A stretch of DNA of 64,000 bases. It comes from Halieaceae bacterium. GTDB taxonomy: Bacteria; Pseudomonadota; Gammaproteobacteria; Pseudomonadales; Halieaceae. A model generated the notes under the pieces. The model saw only the letters and a list, made by a program, of their open reading frames with translations. It had not been told where the DNA came from and did not search any database. A program made the position numbers and the translations under genes. Numbering within the stretch: position 1 is the first letter of the stretch; the number at the start of each line of letters is the position of its first letter. Shown here one piece after another: positions 35,254-44,517 of this stretch. The DNA is taken from assembly GCA_028280635.1 (NCBI GenBank), contig JANQLM010000078.1:1-64000 (forward strand), read 5' to 3'.

Positions 35254-36425
35254 AGTACGTAGACGAATTTCGCGACGGCGCCCGTGCCCGAGCCCTGGGC
35301 CAGGCCATTGCAGAGGCGGCGGACAACGACCGCGACTATCGCCTGATGGAATTTTGCGGCGGACACACCCACGCGGTGTTCCGCTACGGCGTGCCTGATC
35401 TGCTGCCTGCCAATGTCGAGCTGATTCACGGGCCGGGCTGTCCGGTCTGCGTACTGCCTATTGGTCGCCTGGACATGGCGGTGCGGCTGGCCACCGACAA
35501 CCCGGAGGTCATTCTCTGCTCCTACGGCGACATGCTGCGGGTGCCGGGCAGCAAGGGCCTGAGCCTGCTGAAAGCCAAGGCCGACGGCGCCGACGTGCGC
35601 ATGGTGTATTCGGTAAGCGATGCCCTGGAACTGGCCCGCGCCAACCCGGACCGCCAGGTGGTGTTCTTCGGCATTGGCTTCGAGACCACAACACCACCTA
35701 CCGCCCTGGGCATCCTGCAGGCCCAGGCCGAGGGACTCGAGAACTTCAGCGTATTCTGCAACCACGTGCTGACCCCGGCGGCAATGAACGCCATTCTCGC
35801 GGTGGGGGAAGACGAGGTGCCGGTGGAAGTGGACGGCTTTATCGGACCCGCTCACGTCAGCGTGGTGATCGGCTCCGATGCCTACCGTTTCTGTGCCGCC
35901 CACCACCAGAAGCCGGTGGTGATAGCAGGTTTTGAGCCGCTGGATGTGCTGCAATCGATCCTGATGCTGATCGAACAGCTCAATGACGGACGCGCCGACA
36001 TCGAGAACCAATACACCCGCGCGGTCACCCCGGTGGGCAACCGGCGCGCCCAGGCCATCATGCAGCAGGTATTCGAGCGCCGGCCCAGCTTCGAGTGGCG
36101 CGGCCTCGGCGAAATTCCAGAGTCGGCCCTGGGGATCAGGGAGGCATTCGCTGGCTTCGACGCCGAGCGTCGCTTCGATATGCACTACCAGTATGCCCAC
36201 GGCACCAAAAGCTGCGACTGCCCGGCGATACTGCGCGGCGTGAAGAAGCCCACCGACTGCAAGTTATTCGCCACCTCCTGCACCCCCGACAACCCGCTGG
36301 GCTCCTGCATGGTGTCGGACGAAGGTGCCTGTGCGGCCTACTACACCTACGGACGCTTCCGTCAGCAGGCCGAGGACGCCCAGCGCCAGCAGCGGGAAAA
36401 GCGCCGTGCAGTACGACAGGGATAA
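35250..36425 (+). CDS. hypD: Hydrogenase formation protein HypD
   Basis: A 391-residue iron-sulfur protein on which the Fe(CN)2CO group is built with HypC and HypE. Signature motifs are [48 protein letters not shown] and a C-terminal cysteine set for the [4Fe-4S] cluster ([11 protein letters not shown]...[18 protein letters not shown] at 36211-36312). The tail is rich in Q/R/E. It overlaps hypC by 4 bases. Confidence 0.97.
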   Translation: MKYVDEFRDGARARALGQAIAEAADNDRDYRLMEFCGGHTHAVFRYGVPDLLPANVELIHGPGCPVCVLPIGRLDMAVRLATDNPEVILCSYGDMLRVPGSKGLSLLKAKADGADVRMVYSVSDALELARANPDRQVVFFGIGFETTTPPTALGILQAQAEGLENFSVFCNHVLTPAAMNAILAVGEDEVPVEVDGFIGPAHVSVVIGSDAYRFCAAHHQKPVVIAGFEPLDVLQSILMLIEQLNDGRADIENQYTRAVTPVGNRRAQAIMQQVFERRPSFEWRGLGEIPESALGIREAFAGFDAERRFDMHYQYAHGTKSCDCPAILRGVKKPTDCKLFATSCTPDNPLGSCMVSDEGACAAYYTYGRFRQQAEDAQRQQREKRRAVRQG

Positions 36426-36435
36426 ACACGCCGCC

Positions 36436-37488
36436 ATGGATGAAGCCGGGCGCCGCCAGGCCCGCAAACTGGATTTGGAGAAGGGCCGCGTGGACATGAG
36501 CCACGGCGCCGGAGGTCGCGCCATGGCGGACCTGGTGGACCTGCTGTTCCGGCGCGCTTTCGACAACCCGATGCTGAACCGCGGCGACGACCAGGCACTG
36601 TTCGAGGTCAGCGCCGGCCGCATGGTGATGACCACCGACAGCTTCGTAATTTCACCGCTGTTTTTTCCCGGCGGTGACATCGGCAGCCTGGCGGTGCACG
36701 GCACGGTTAACGACCTGGCCATGGGCGGCGCCGTGCCTCGCTACCTGACCGCTGGTTTTATTCTCGAAGAAGGCTTCCCGCTCGCCGACCTGGCACGCAT
36801 CGTCGATTCCATGGCGGGGGCGGCGCGGGAGGCCGGAGTAAGCATCGTCACTGGAGACACCAAGGTGGTCGAACGCGGCAAGGGCGACGGCATATTTATC
36901 AACACAGCGGGCATCGGCGTTGTACCAGAGGGTGTGGACCTGGGCGCCCATCACGCCCGCCCCGGCGACAAGGTGATCGTGTCCGGCACGATCGGTGATC
37001 ACGGCGTTGCGATCATGTCACTGCGCAAGGGCCTGCGCTTCGCCACCGAGTTGTGCTCGGATTCCGCTTCACTCAATCACCTGGTGGCAGCCATGGTGAC
37101 GGAGAACGGCCCCGCCCTGCGGCTAATGCGGGATCCCACCCGTGGCGGCGTTGCCGCCACGCTCAATGAAGTGGCGCACCAGTCCGGTGTGGGTATTCGC
37201 CTCGAGGAATCAGCGCTACCGATCCGGGAAGAAGTGCGCGGGGCTTGCGAACTACTGGGGCTGGACCCACTGAACGTGGCCAACGAGGGCAAGTTAATCG
37301 CCATCGCCGCCCCGGAAGCCGCGGAGGCGCTGGTCGCCGCCATGCGCAAAGCGCCCTGCGGCGAAAATGCCACCATTGTCGGTGAGGTGCTGGAAGACGA
37401 GCTACGCCTGGTGCGGATGGCCACAGCAATCGGTGGCGAGCGCGTGGTGGACTGGCTGCACGGTGAACAGCTACCGCGGATCTGCTAG
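36436..37488 (+). CDS. hypE: Hydrogenase formation protein HypE
   Basis: A 350-residue PurM/AIR-synthase-like protein that dehydrates the thiocarbamate on its last cysteine to a thiocyanate for cyanide transfer. The C-terminus ends PRIC as required. N-terminal DMSHGAGGRAM, DDQALFEV, VMTTDSFV and VNDLAMGGA and the later DPTRGGVAATLNE are typical. ATG 36436 is 10 bases past hypD; a GTG at 36406 (GGGAA upstream) would overlap hypD by 20 bases and cannot be excluded. It ends the hydrogenase block. Confidence 0.96.
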   Translation: MDEAGRRQARKLDLEKGRVDMSHGAGGRAMADLVDLLFRRAFDNPMLNRGDDQALFEVSAGRMVMTTDSFVISPLFFPGGDIGSLAVHGTVNDLAMGGAVPRYLTAGFILEEGFPLADLARIVDSMAGAAREAGVSIVTGDTKVVERGKGDGIFINTAGIGVVPEGVDLGAHHARPGDKVIVSGTIGDHGVAIMSLRKGLRFATELCSDSASLNHLVAAMVTENGPALRLMRDPTRGGVAATLNEVAHQSGVGIRLEESALPIREEVRGACELLGLDPLNVANEGKLIAIAAPEAAEALVAAMRKAPCGENATIVGEVLEDELRLVRMATAIGGERVVDWLHGEQLPRIC

Positions 37489-37535
37489 TCCTCAGCCAGT
37501 AACCTGAGTATGCGCGGAGTTCTCCAGAGACTCTG

Positions 37536-38741
37536 CTAGCAGACTCCCTGCTCCTTCAGGCCGGCGAACTCCTCGTCGCTGAGCGACAGGATACCTTTCA
37601 GCACTTCCTCGTTATGGGCACCGACCTCGGCTCCGGCCCAGTCGGTGCGCCCCGGCGTCTTGGAGAGGATGGGTGTGATCGCGGGAATGGTGTGCGTCTT
37701 GCCGTTCACGTCCACTTCTTCGAACATGCCACGGGCGCGGAAGTGCGGGTCGTTGAACTGGTCTTCAATGTTGTACATCAGGCCCACCGGTACCCGCTCC
37801 TTCTCGAGTATGTCGACCACTTCGGAGGCTGGTAGTGATGCGCACCAGTCCGCCAGCGCCTTGTCGATCTCCGGTTCGTGCTCTACGCGGCCGGCATTGT
37901 TTGCCATCGCCGGGTTCTCGGCCATCTCCGGATGACCGGCCGCCACCATCAGCCGCTTGAAGATCGAATCGCCATTGCCGCCTATCACCACGTACTTGCC
38001 ATCAGCACAGGTGTAGGTGTTGGTCGGCACAATGCCGGTAATCGTTGTACCCGACGGCTCGCGGATGATACCGGCGCCCGCATACTCCGGCACCACCGAC
38101 TCCATCAGATTGAACATGGATTCGTACAGCGCAACATCCACCACCTGGCCTTCTTCCGGGTTGTTGTTGCGCTGCAGCAGCGCCAGGCAGACACCCAGGG
38201 CTGCGTGAATCGCGGACACCGTGTCACCCACGCTGAGGTTGGGGCGCACCGGCGGCTGGCCCGGGAAACCATTGACGTAGCGGAAGCCGGAGACGCCTTC
38301 GGTGACGGAGGCATAACCCGGCTTTTTCGAGTAGGGACCGGTCTGTCCGTAGCCGGAAATACGCGCGTATATCAGCCCCGGGTTGAAGGGCTTGAGGTCG
38401 TCGGGGCCGAGACCCCATTCCTCCATGACACCGGGGCGGAAATTCTCTACCACCACATCCGCGCTTTTCATCAACTCGCGCACCAGCTCGCGGCCCTGCT
38501 CACTCTTGAGGTCCAGGGTCACGCTCTTCTTATTGCGACCGATACTGCGCCACCACAGCGAGGTACCGTCTTCGTCGAGAATGCGCCAGCCGCGAATGGG
38601 GTCACCGGTGACCGGCGGCTCAATCTTGATCACCTCCGCGCCGAAGTAGGCAAGGATCGAGCCGGTGAACGGCCCCGCCAGCAGTTGTCCCATTTCAATA
38701 ACGCGGATGCCGTCAAGCGGCCGTGCAGTACCAGTACTCAT
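37536..38741 (-). CDS. CaiB/BaiF-type (family III) CoA transferase
   Basis: A 401-residue CoA transferase moving CoA between carboxylic acids. The N-terminus is typical (GIRVIEMGQLLAGPFTGSILAYFGAEVIKIE), followed by GRNKKSVTLDLK, NFRPGVMEEWGLG (probable catalytic Asp region just before it, SADVVVENF), GYGQTGPY and VDVALYESMFNLME. ATG 38741 has AGGA 6 bases upstream; the longer frame from 38813 is rejected. It is convergent with hypE. Substrate unknown. Confidence 0.92.
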   Translation of the reverse strand: MSTGTARPLDGIRVIEMGQLLAGPFTGSILAYFGAEVIKIEPPVTGDPIRGWRILDEDGTSLWWRSIGRNKKSVTLDLKSEQGRELVRELMKSADVVVENFRPGVMEEWGLGPDDLKPFNPGLIYARISGYGQTGPYSKKPGYASVTEGVSGFRYVNGFPGQPPVRPNLSVGDTVSAIHAALGVCLALLQRNNNPEEGQVVDVALYESMFNLMESVVPEYAGAGIIREPSGTTITGIVPTNTYTCADGKYVVIGGNGDSIFKRLMVAAGHPEMAENPAMANNAGRVEHEPEIDKALADWCASLPASEVVDILEKERVPVGLMYNIEDQFNDPHFRARGMFEEVDVNGKTHTIPAITPILSKTPGRTDWAGAEVGAHNEEVLKGILSLSDEEFAGLKEQGVC

Positions 38742-38875
38742 GCTGTGTCCTCTGAGGTGTTTCCGATGGCCTTGCTGTGCCCGCGGCGGGGCTCGTGGCC
38801 TTATTCTGCACACTGATACGCAAGCTGAACAGAATTGGCTCTCTCCGGTGCTTCAGACCCTATGCGCGAGGGCGC

Positions 38876-39337
38876 CTAAGGGTAATAGCTTTCATAGCTA
38901 TTGGGCGAGACCACGATCACCTCGTACTGTGGCTGCAGGTAGGCCACCAGGTCAATGAGCTCCTGCACCGTCATCAGCTCGTTATAGACCGGCATTCTCG
39001 ATTCACCCTCATCCACCGCCACCACCCGCGGGAGGCGCGCGGAATAGCGATGGGAAGGGTTGATGATAGACGTCAGCAGGGAAGCGTAGGTCGTCACCCG
39101 CGTGGACTTACCGCCCAGGGGCAGGTAGATATCCGTGGCAGCGGGGTCGCGCTGCGGCACATCCCGGGCACTGTGGCAGTCGTGGCAGCGCAGCTCGACG
39201 AAAGTCGCCTGCCCGGCATTGGCATCGCCCGGTGGCAGAGCGAAACCCGCGGGTGAGGCGGGCCCGAATTCACAGCCGGACAGCCAGAACAGCGGCAGCA
39301 TCATGGAGATGCCGGAAATGACAGGATGGATGCGCAT
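38876..39337 (-). CDS. Mono-haem c-type cytochrome lipoprotein
   Basis: A 153-residue exported protein. The signal ends in a lipobox (WLSGC, Cys22), so it is probably lipid-anchored. The haem site CHDCH lies near residues 51-55, within a cytochrome-c fold; a distal methionine ligand is likely in ESRMPVYNELMT, followed by the usual LVAYLQ helix. The partner is unknown; it stands alone between the CoA transferase and a thioesterase gene. It is probably an electron carrier in the periplasm. Confidence 0.85.
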   Translation of the reverse strand: MRIHPVISGISMMLPLFWLSGCEFGPASPAGFALPPGDANAGQATFVELRCHDCHSARDVPQRDPAATDIYLPLGGKSTRVTTYASLLTSIINPSHRYSARLPRVVAVDEGESRMPVYNELMTVQELIDLVAYLQPQYEVIVVSPNSYESYYP

Positions 39338-39500
39338 GGCTCACCTCCTCGGTTCCAGTCCCATAGGCCACGCTAACCCAGCCCATTGCGGCGACCCTTG
39401 CGCAGTATCAACTTAGGTCGAGATACGCGCTTACCGGGATTTTGGCAGCAAAGCCGGCGCCGAGTATGCTTGCCTCCCATGATCGACAACGGGAAGCCCC

Positions 39501-39980
39501 ATGAGCGAGGAAGCACTGTTCACAACCACCACCACCGTCAAGCCGGACTGGATCGACTACAACGGCCACATGAACATGGGGTTTTACCTGGTCGCCTTCG
39601 ATCACGTAGCCACCGACGGCTTCTTCGAATACCTGGGCATTGGCCTGGAGCACAAACAGGCGGTGGGTAAATCCACCTTCAGCCTGGCCGCCAACATCGA
39701 CTTTGTTGCCGAACTCATGGCGGGCGACCCGCTGCGCTTTACCACACAACTGGTGGACTACGATCACAAGCGCCTGCACTTCTACCACTGTTTGTATCAC
39801 GCCGAGCAGGGCTACCTTGCGGCGACCAATGAAAACCTGGGCATGTATATCGACATGCAGACCCGCCGCAGCACCAGCTTTGACAACGCCCAGATGCAGC
39901 GCTTCCAGCAGGAGTTGGAACGCGGCCAGGCGCTGGGCACACCTGAGGGCGTGGGCCGCAAACTGGGTATCCGGCGCTAG
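39501..39980 (+). CDS. Hotdog-fold acyl-CoA thioesterase
   Basis: A 159-residue single-domain hotdog protein of the 4HBT type. The DWIDYNGHMNMGFYLVAFDHV stretch (positions 39544-39606) holds the aspartate/asparagine and helix start typical of 4HBT enzymes, and the strands LRFTTQLVDYDHKRLHFYHCLYH follow. It would hydrolyse an acyl-CoA in the cytosol; related enzymes act in carnitine metabolism. Two SDR genes and a patatin gene follow on the same strand. Confidence 0.85.
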   Translation: MSEEALFTTTTTVKPDWIDYNGHMNMGFYLVAFDHVATDGFFEYLGIGLEHKQAVGKSTFSLAANIDFVAELMAGDPLRFTTQLVDYDHKRLHFYHCLYHAEQGYLAATNENLGMYIDMQTRRSTSFDNAQMQRFQQELERGQALGTPEGVGRKLGIRR

Positions 39981-40053
39981 TGCCCGGAGGGCAGAGAGCG
40001 GCTATTCTGGTGGCCATCATCCCGACTACAACAGCCGCAGAGGAGAACTTGCC

Positions 40054-40815
40054 GTGAAAAGCGTTTTCATCACTGGAGCCGCGTCCGGCATTGGCCTGGC
40101 CACCGCACGCCACTACGCCGGGCTTGGCTGGCGGGTCGGGCTGTACGACATCAATCGAGAGCGGCTGGCGGCACTGGCCGCGGAACCTCTGTTTGCCAAC
40201 GCGCAGTGCGGTGTTTGCGACGTGCGCCAGCGCGACTCAATCGCTGCCGCCCTGGCGGACTTCGCCGCTGGCAGTTCCGGCAAGATATCCCTGGTGATCA
40301 ACAACGCAGGCGTGTTGAGCGCGGGGCCCTTCACCGAAATCGACGCCGACTCACACGACCTGATGATAGATATCAATGTGCGCGGCTTTACTCACGTGGC
40401 CCAGCTCGCTTTCCCCTACCTGAAAGGTGCCGAAAATGCCTGCCTGGTTAATCTGTGCTCCGCCTCCAGCATTCATGGGATTCCCCACTTGGCGGTGTAC
40501 AGCGCCAGCAAATTCTATGTGAACGCCATGACCCAGGCCCTGCACATCGAATGGCAGCCCCACGGTATCCGGGTGACCTGCGTAAAGCCCCACCTGGTAG
40601 ATACGCAGATGGCCCGGGACGTGCAGGCCGGGACCACCGGCGAAGGCACCGTGACCCTGACTCCCGAGGGCATTGCGCTGGCGATAGAGCGGGCTGCCAC
40701 GGGCAGCCGGGTCAGCTATGTCATCGGCGGGGCCGCCCGCATCTGGGCATTGCTGGATAAGTGGCTGCCGGAAGTGCTGCGTATTCGCCTGACCCGCCGC
40801 TTGCTGAGCCAGTAA
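40054..40815 (+). CDS. Short-chain dehydrogenase/reductase
   Basis: A 253-residue classical SDR. The cofactor motif TGAASGIGLATA is at the N-terminus; NNAG, the catalytic serine region CSASSIHG and YSASK (Tyr and Lys) complete the active site. A GTG start at 40054 is chosen: AGAGGAGA lies 7 bases upstream and the protein begins at the first beta strand (KSVFITG); the long frame from 39640 is rejected. The C-terminal half ends in a basic hydrophobic helix (LLDKWLPEVLRIRLTRRLL), as in membrane-associated SDRs. Substrate unknown. Confidence 0.9.
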   Translation: MKSVFITGAASGIGLATARHYAGLGWRVGLYDINRERLAALAAEPLFANAQCGVCDVRQRDSIAAALADFAAGSSGKISLVINNAGVLSAGPFTEIDADSHDLMIDINVRGFTHVAQLAFPYLKGAENACLVNLCSASSIHGIPHLAVYSASKFYVNAMTQALHIEWQPHGIRVTCVKPHLVDTQMARDVQAGTTGEGTVTLTPEGIALAIERAATGSRVSYVIGGAARIWALLDKWLPEVLRIRLTRRLLSQ

Positions 40816-40875
40816 GCTGGCCTCCGGAAAACGGCGAACACCGCATCGAGAACAATAAACGCAAGGAGAGAGACG

Positions 40876-41643
40876 ATGGCAGACAGGCTGAAAGACAAGG
40901 TGGCACTGGTCACCGGAGCCGCCAGCGGACTGGGCGAGGCCACCGCGCGCCGCTTTGCCGCCGAAGGTGCGCAGGTATACCTGACCGACATCAACGAGGC
41001 CGCCGTGCAGGCCGTGGCCGACAGCATTGGCAGTAACGCCAGCGCCCGCCACCAGGATGTGACCGACGAAACCGGCTGGAGCACGCTGATGGAGGACATT
41101 CTTGCCGCCGGCGGCAGGCTGGACGTGGTGGTAAACAACGCCGGCATCGCCCACATCGGCAGCGCCGAAGACACCAGTCTGGAAGACTGGCGGGCCGTGC
41201 AGTCCGTCAACCTGGATGCGGTATTCCTCGGCACCCGCGCCGCCATTCGCGCCATGAAGGACAAGGGCGGCTCCATCATCAATATCAGCTCCATCGAGGG
41301 CATCATCGGCGAACCCCGTGCGGCAGCCTACAATGCCAGCAAGGGCGGCGTGCGCATCTTCACCAAATCTGCCGCCCTACACTGCGCCAGCGAAGGCTAT
41401 GGCATTCGCGTCAACTCCGTGCACCCGGGCTTCATCCTGACTCCCATGGTGGAGGACGGCCTGGGCACCCTCTCCCCCGAGGAACTCGCCTCGATGGAAG
41501 CACGCCTGCTGGGCGAGATTCCGCTTGGCGCCATGGGAGAACCCGAGGACATTGCCAACGGCTGCCTGTTCCTGGCCTCGGACGAATCGAAGTACATGAC
41601 CGGCTCGGAGCTGGTCATCGACGGCGGCTACACCGCCCACTGA
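40876..41643 (+). CDS. SDR oxidoreductase (3-hydroxysteroid/cyclic alcohol dehydrogenase-like)
   Basis: A 255-residue classical SDR, NAD-type (Asp in LTDIN after beta strand 2). TGAASGLGEATA, NNAGIAH, the serine in NISSIEG, YNASKGG and the PG motif HPGFILTPM are present. It most resembles cyclopentanol or 3-alpha-hydroxysteroid dehydrogenases in pattern. GGAGAG is 8 bases before the ATG. It follows another SDR by 60 bases and precedes a patatin gene by 10. Confidence 0.9.
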   Translation: MADRLKDKVALVTGAASGLGEATARRFAAEGAQVYLTDINEAAVQAVADSIGSNASARHQDVTDETGWSTLMEDILAAGGRLDVVVNNAGIAHIGSAEDTSLEDWRAVQSVNLDAVFLGTRAAIRAMKDKGGSIINISSIEGIIGEPRAAAYNASKGGVRIFTKSAALHCASEGYGIRVNSVHPGFILTPMVEDGLGTLSPEELASMEARLLGEIPLGAMGEPEDIANGCLFLASDESKYMTGSELVIDGGYTAH

Positions 41644-41653
41644 GGCTGGCGGC

Positions 41654-42787
41654 TTGAAGAACGCCCTGATCCTGTCCGGGGGTGGCGCACGCGCCGCCTA
41701 CCAGGTTGGCGTACTGAAAGCAGTTGCCGAGATTCTGCCGGCCGGCACCTGCAATCCCTTCCCGATTATCTGCGGCACCAGCGCCGGCGCCATCAACGCG
41801 GTGACCCTCGCCGCCCACGAAGGCTGTTTCAGCGATGCGGTCGATGAACTGGAAGGCATCTGGCGCGACCTCAGCCCTGCCAGCGTATACCGTTACGGCT
41901 GGCGGGAAGTGTTGCGCGGCTTGTTCCGGGTGATCGGCTCACTGGGCAACCAGGGTGTGGGGCTTAGCCGCCCCATCGCATTGCTGGACAACTCACCGCT
42001 GCGGGACCTCATAGACCGCAAGGTGCACTTCGAGCGCATCGATCGGGCCATCGGTCGGGGCGACATAGACGCGGTCAGCATCACCGCCATGGGTTACACC
42101 TCGGGACAGTCGGTGGCCTTTTTCCAGGGACGACCTGAGCTGCAGGGCTGGCGCCGACACCGGCGCATCGGTCGCCCGGTGTTGCTGAATACCGACCACC
42201 TGATGGCCTCTTCGGCGATCCCCACCCTGTTCCCCACCACCCGTATCGAGCACGAGTACTTCGGCGACGGCGCTCTGCGTCAGCTATCACCGATCAGCCC
42301 GGCCCTGCACCTGGGGGCCGACCGGGTGTTTATCATTGGCGTCAGCGGTAACCGCGCCCCCAAGCCTCGCAGTGCGCGCACCCGGCACTCACCGTCGATC
42401 GCGCAGATCGTCGGCCACATGCTCAACAGCGCCTTTGTCGACACCCTGGAGGGCGACATTGAACATCTGGAGCGGATCAACGAACTGGTCAGGCTAATCC
42501 CGGATGAAGTGCGCGACGCTGAGGGCATTCGCCTGAAACCGGTGGACAACCTGATCATCTGGCCCTCGGAGGAAGTCGACAAGATTGCCGGCCGCAAGGT
42601 CCGTTACCTGCCGCGCAGCCTCCGCGCCTTCCTGCGCAGCACCGGCGCCACCACCAGTGGTGGCGGCGCCATGGCGGCCAGCTACCTGTTGTTCGCCCAG
42701 CCCTTCATCGACGAAATGATCAACCTCGGCTACCGCGACACCATGTGGGAGTCTGAGACTATCGCTTCCTTCTTTTCCACTTCTTAG
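41654..42787 (+). CDS. Patatin-like phospholipase
   Basis: A 377-residue lipid acyl hydrolase. The oxyanion loop SGGGARAAYQVGVLKAV, nucleophile GTSAGAINA (Ser near residue 41) and the dyad aspartate in YFGDGALRQ are all present, so it should be active on membrane or storage lipids. It has no signal peptide; the second half (YLPRSLRAFLRSTGATTSGGG) is family-typical for the larger proteobacterial patatins. The start at 41654 (a TTG codon by position) is 10 bases after the SDR stop and fits the first beta strand (KNALILSGGG). Confidence 0.9.
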   Translation: MKNALILSGGGARAAYQVGVLKAVAEILPAGTCNPFPIICGTSAGAINAVTLAAHEGCFSDAVDELEGIWRDLSPASVYRYGWREVLRGLFRVIGSLGNQGVGLSRPIALLDNSPLRDLIDRKVHFERIDRAIGRGDIDAVSITAMGYTSGQSVAFFQGRPELQGWRRHRRIGRPVLLNTDHLMASSAIPTLFPTTRIEHEYFGDGALRQLSPISPALHLGADRVFIIGVSGNRAPKPRSARTRHSPSIAQIVGHMLNSAFVDTLEGDIEHLERINELVRLIPDEVRDAEGIRLKPVDNLIIWPSEEVDKIAGRKVRYLPRSLRAFLRSTGATTSGGGAMAASYLLFAQPFIDEMINLGYRDTMWESETIASFFSTS

Positions 42788-42942
42788 ATCGCGCGTCGTA
42801 GGCACAGCTCACCCCCTTCCTCGAGGAGGAATTCTGACTACCTGGGTAGATTAGAACGCAGCAACCGCCCTCATGAAGCGCTGGGTTCAAGCATAGAGAA
42901 GCGAAGTCTGGAGTTGGGAGTACTGCCGCCGGAGCAATAGCG

Positions 42943-43044
42943 GTGCCCGTGGTTCTTCCGGGACCGTATGCGGCCATGGATGGCCGCATCCGAGCGAGAC
43001 AGGGATGTCATGCTTGTAGCGTGTCCCGGAAGGATCACGGGTGC
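42943..43044. repeat. Nested inverted-repeat element in a gene-free gap
   Basis: The gap 42788-43063 has no credible gene. It holds outer arms CTTCCGGGAC (42955-42964) and GTCCCGGAAG (43023-43032), extended outward by CCCGTG/CACGGG pairing with G-T wobbles, and an inner perfect 9-bp hairpin TGCGGCCAT-GG-ATGGCCGCA (42969-42988). A further short hairpin TTCCTC/GAGGAA lies at 42817-42831 after the patatin stop. The fold could be a small mobile-repeat relic or a structured RNA; neither is proven. Confidence 0.5.
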
Positions 43045-43063
43045 CGGTAGCGCGGCTTCAGTG

Positions 43064-44410
43064 CTATGCAGCCCCGGCGTTTTCCTTCAAAGAGTCAGAC
43101 AGTGCTTCGACAAGGGCATCGATCTCGGCGCGTTCAGTGATGAACGGTAGGCCGAGCTGGATGCAGTCGCCGCCGTAGCGGACGTAGAAGCCCTTCTCCC
43201 ACATGCGCATGGCCACCTCGAAGGGACGGCGCAGGGGCTCGCCCGGGTAAGGCTCGAGCTGCAGGGCGCCGGCGAAGCCGTAGTTGCGGATATCGGTGAG
43301 GTGCGGCAGTCCGTGCAGGCTGTGGAGCTGTTGCTCGAAGTAAGGTGCTTCTTCAGCAACCCGCTCCACCAGCTTGTCCTTCTCGAGTATATCCAGCGCG
43401 GCCAGTCCGGCAGCACAGGCCACGGGGTGCGCGGAATAGGTATAACCGTGGGGGAACTCCAGGGCATATTCCGGTCCACCACCCTCCATGAACGTCTGGT
43501 AGATATCGCTCTTGGCAATCACCGCACCCAGCGGCACGGCACCGTTGGTGACCTGCTTGGCGATGTTCATGATGTCCGGCGTGACGCCGAAGGCATCGGC
43601 GCCGGTAATGGCGCCGCAGCGACCGAAGGCGGTAATCACCTCGTCGAAGATCAGCAGGATGTCATTGGCGTCACAGATTTCCCGCAGGCGCTGCAGGTAA
43701 CCCACCGGCGGTGGGATAACACCCGCGGAGCCGGCCATGGGCTCGACGATCACCGCGGCCACGTTGGAGGCGTCGTGCAACGCCAGCATTTCCACCAGTT
43801 CATCCGCCAGGTGTGCGCCGGTCTCAGGCTGCCCCTTGCTGAAGGCGTTTTCCTTGAGAATGGTGTGGGCCATATGGTCAGCATCCACCGCGGTACCGAA
43901 CAGCTTGCGGTTGGCGCCAATACCACCGACTGAGATGCCGCCAAAGTTCACGCCGTGGTAGCCCTTCACGCGGCCGATCAGCTTGGTCTTTTCGGGGCGA
44001 CCCTTCATGCGCCAGTAGGCGCGGGCCATCTTCAGGGAGGTGTCAGCGGACTCGGAACCGGAGCCAGTGAAAAACACGTAGTCGAGACCGTCCGGGGTGA
44101 TCTCTACCAGCTTGTTGGCAAGCTGGAATGACAGCGGGTGGCCGAACTGGAAGCCGGGAGAATAGTCCAGGGTCTGCAACTGGTGGTACACCGCCTCGGC
44201 AATTTCAGCACGGTTGTGGCCGGCGCCACAGCACCACAGGCCGGAAAGGCCGTCAAAGATCCGGCGACCCTTGCTATCGAGATACCAGGCGCCCTCGGCG
44301 CCGACAATGATGCGCGGGTCCTTCTTGAACTGGCGGTTGCCCGTGTAGGGCATCCAGTGGGCTTCCAGGTCCTGGCGCGTCAGCGCGCCGTGCTCGAGCA
44401 TCTTCCCCAT
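43064..44410 (-). CDS. Class III omega-amino acid:pyruvate aminotransferase
   Basis: A 448-residue PLP enzyme. SGLWCCGAGHNRAEI, the PLP-phosphate motif FTGSGSESADTSLKMAR, LLIFDEVITAFGR (Asp binding the PLP nitrogen) and the Schiff-base lysine in NIAKQVTNGAVPLGA fit the beta-alanine/omega-amino acid:pyruvate group. It moves an amino group from a terminal amine to pyruvate. GAGAGG is 5 bases before the ATG. Its leader contains palindromes that may bind a regulator. It lies downstream of the RND operon on the same strand but after a 107-base gap. Confidence 0.93.
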   Translation of the reverse strand: MGKMLEHGALTRQDLEAHWMPYTGNRQFKKDPRIIVGAEGAWYLDSKGRRIFDGLSGLWCCGAGHNRAEIAEAVYHQLQTLDYSPGFQFGHPLSFQLANKLVEITPDGLDYVFFTGSGSESADTSLKMARAYWRMKGRPEKTKLIGRVKGYHGVNFGGISVGGIGANRKLFGTAVDADHMAHTILKENAFSKGQPETGAHLADELVEMLALHDASNVAAVIVEPMAGSAGVIPPPVGYLQRLREICDANDILLIFDEVITAFGRCGAITGADAFGVTPDIMNIAKQVTNGAVPLGAVIAKSDIYQTFMEGGGPEYALEFPHGYTYSAHPVACAAGLAALDILEKDKLVERVAEEAPYFEQQLHSLHGLPHLTDIRNYGFAGALQLEPYPGEPLRRPFEVAMRMWEKGFYVRYGGDCIQLGLPFITERAEIDALVEALSDSLKENAGAA

Positions 44411-44422
44411 AACAACCTCTCC

Positions 44423-44439
44423 AGCTAAAAGCTTTAGCT
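44423..44439. promoter_or_regulatory. Palindrome in the aminotransferase leader
   Basis: AGCTAAA-AGC-TTTAGCT is a perfect 7-bp inverted repeat just upstream of the ribosome site. It could be an operator or an RNA hairpin controlling translation. Confidence 0.35.
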
Positions 44440-44482
44440 TTCAGTAACTTACACGATGATTCCGGAGTCTACTGCTAAAGTA

Positions 44483-44499
44483 ATACCTGAGGTATACCT
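44483..44499. promoter_or_regulatory. Candidate operator upstream of the aminotransferase
   Basis: ATACCT-G-AGGTAT is a perfect inverted repeat directly followed by a third half-site (ATACCT, overlapping by two bases), about 75-90 bases before the ATG. It is a plausible transcription-factor site in an otherwise empty gap; the protein is unknown. Confidence 0.4.
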
Positions 44500-44517
44500 A
44501 GCCACAGGTAGCTGAGT

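Noticed and set aside
39640-40053. In-frame extension of the first SDR
   Set aside because: It overlaps the thioesterase gene; GTG 40054 has a good ribosome site and begins at the first SDR strand.
42860-43050. Group II intron or insertion-sequence remnant
   Set aside because: The fold briefly suggested intron domains, but no reverse transcriptase, no domain-5 consensus, no transposase and no target duplication are visible.
42968-43150. Short plus-strand frame in the gap before the transaminase
   Set aside because: It runs through the inverted repeats and into the transaminase gene in antisense, with arginine-rich, low-sense sequence.
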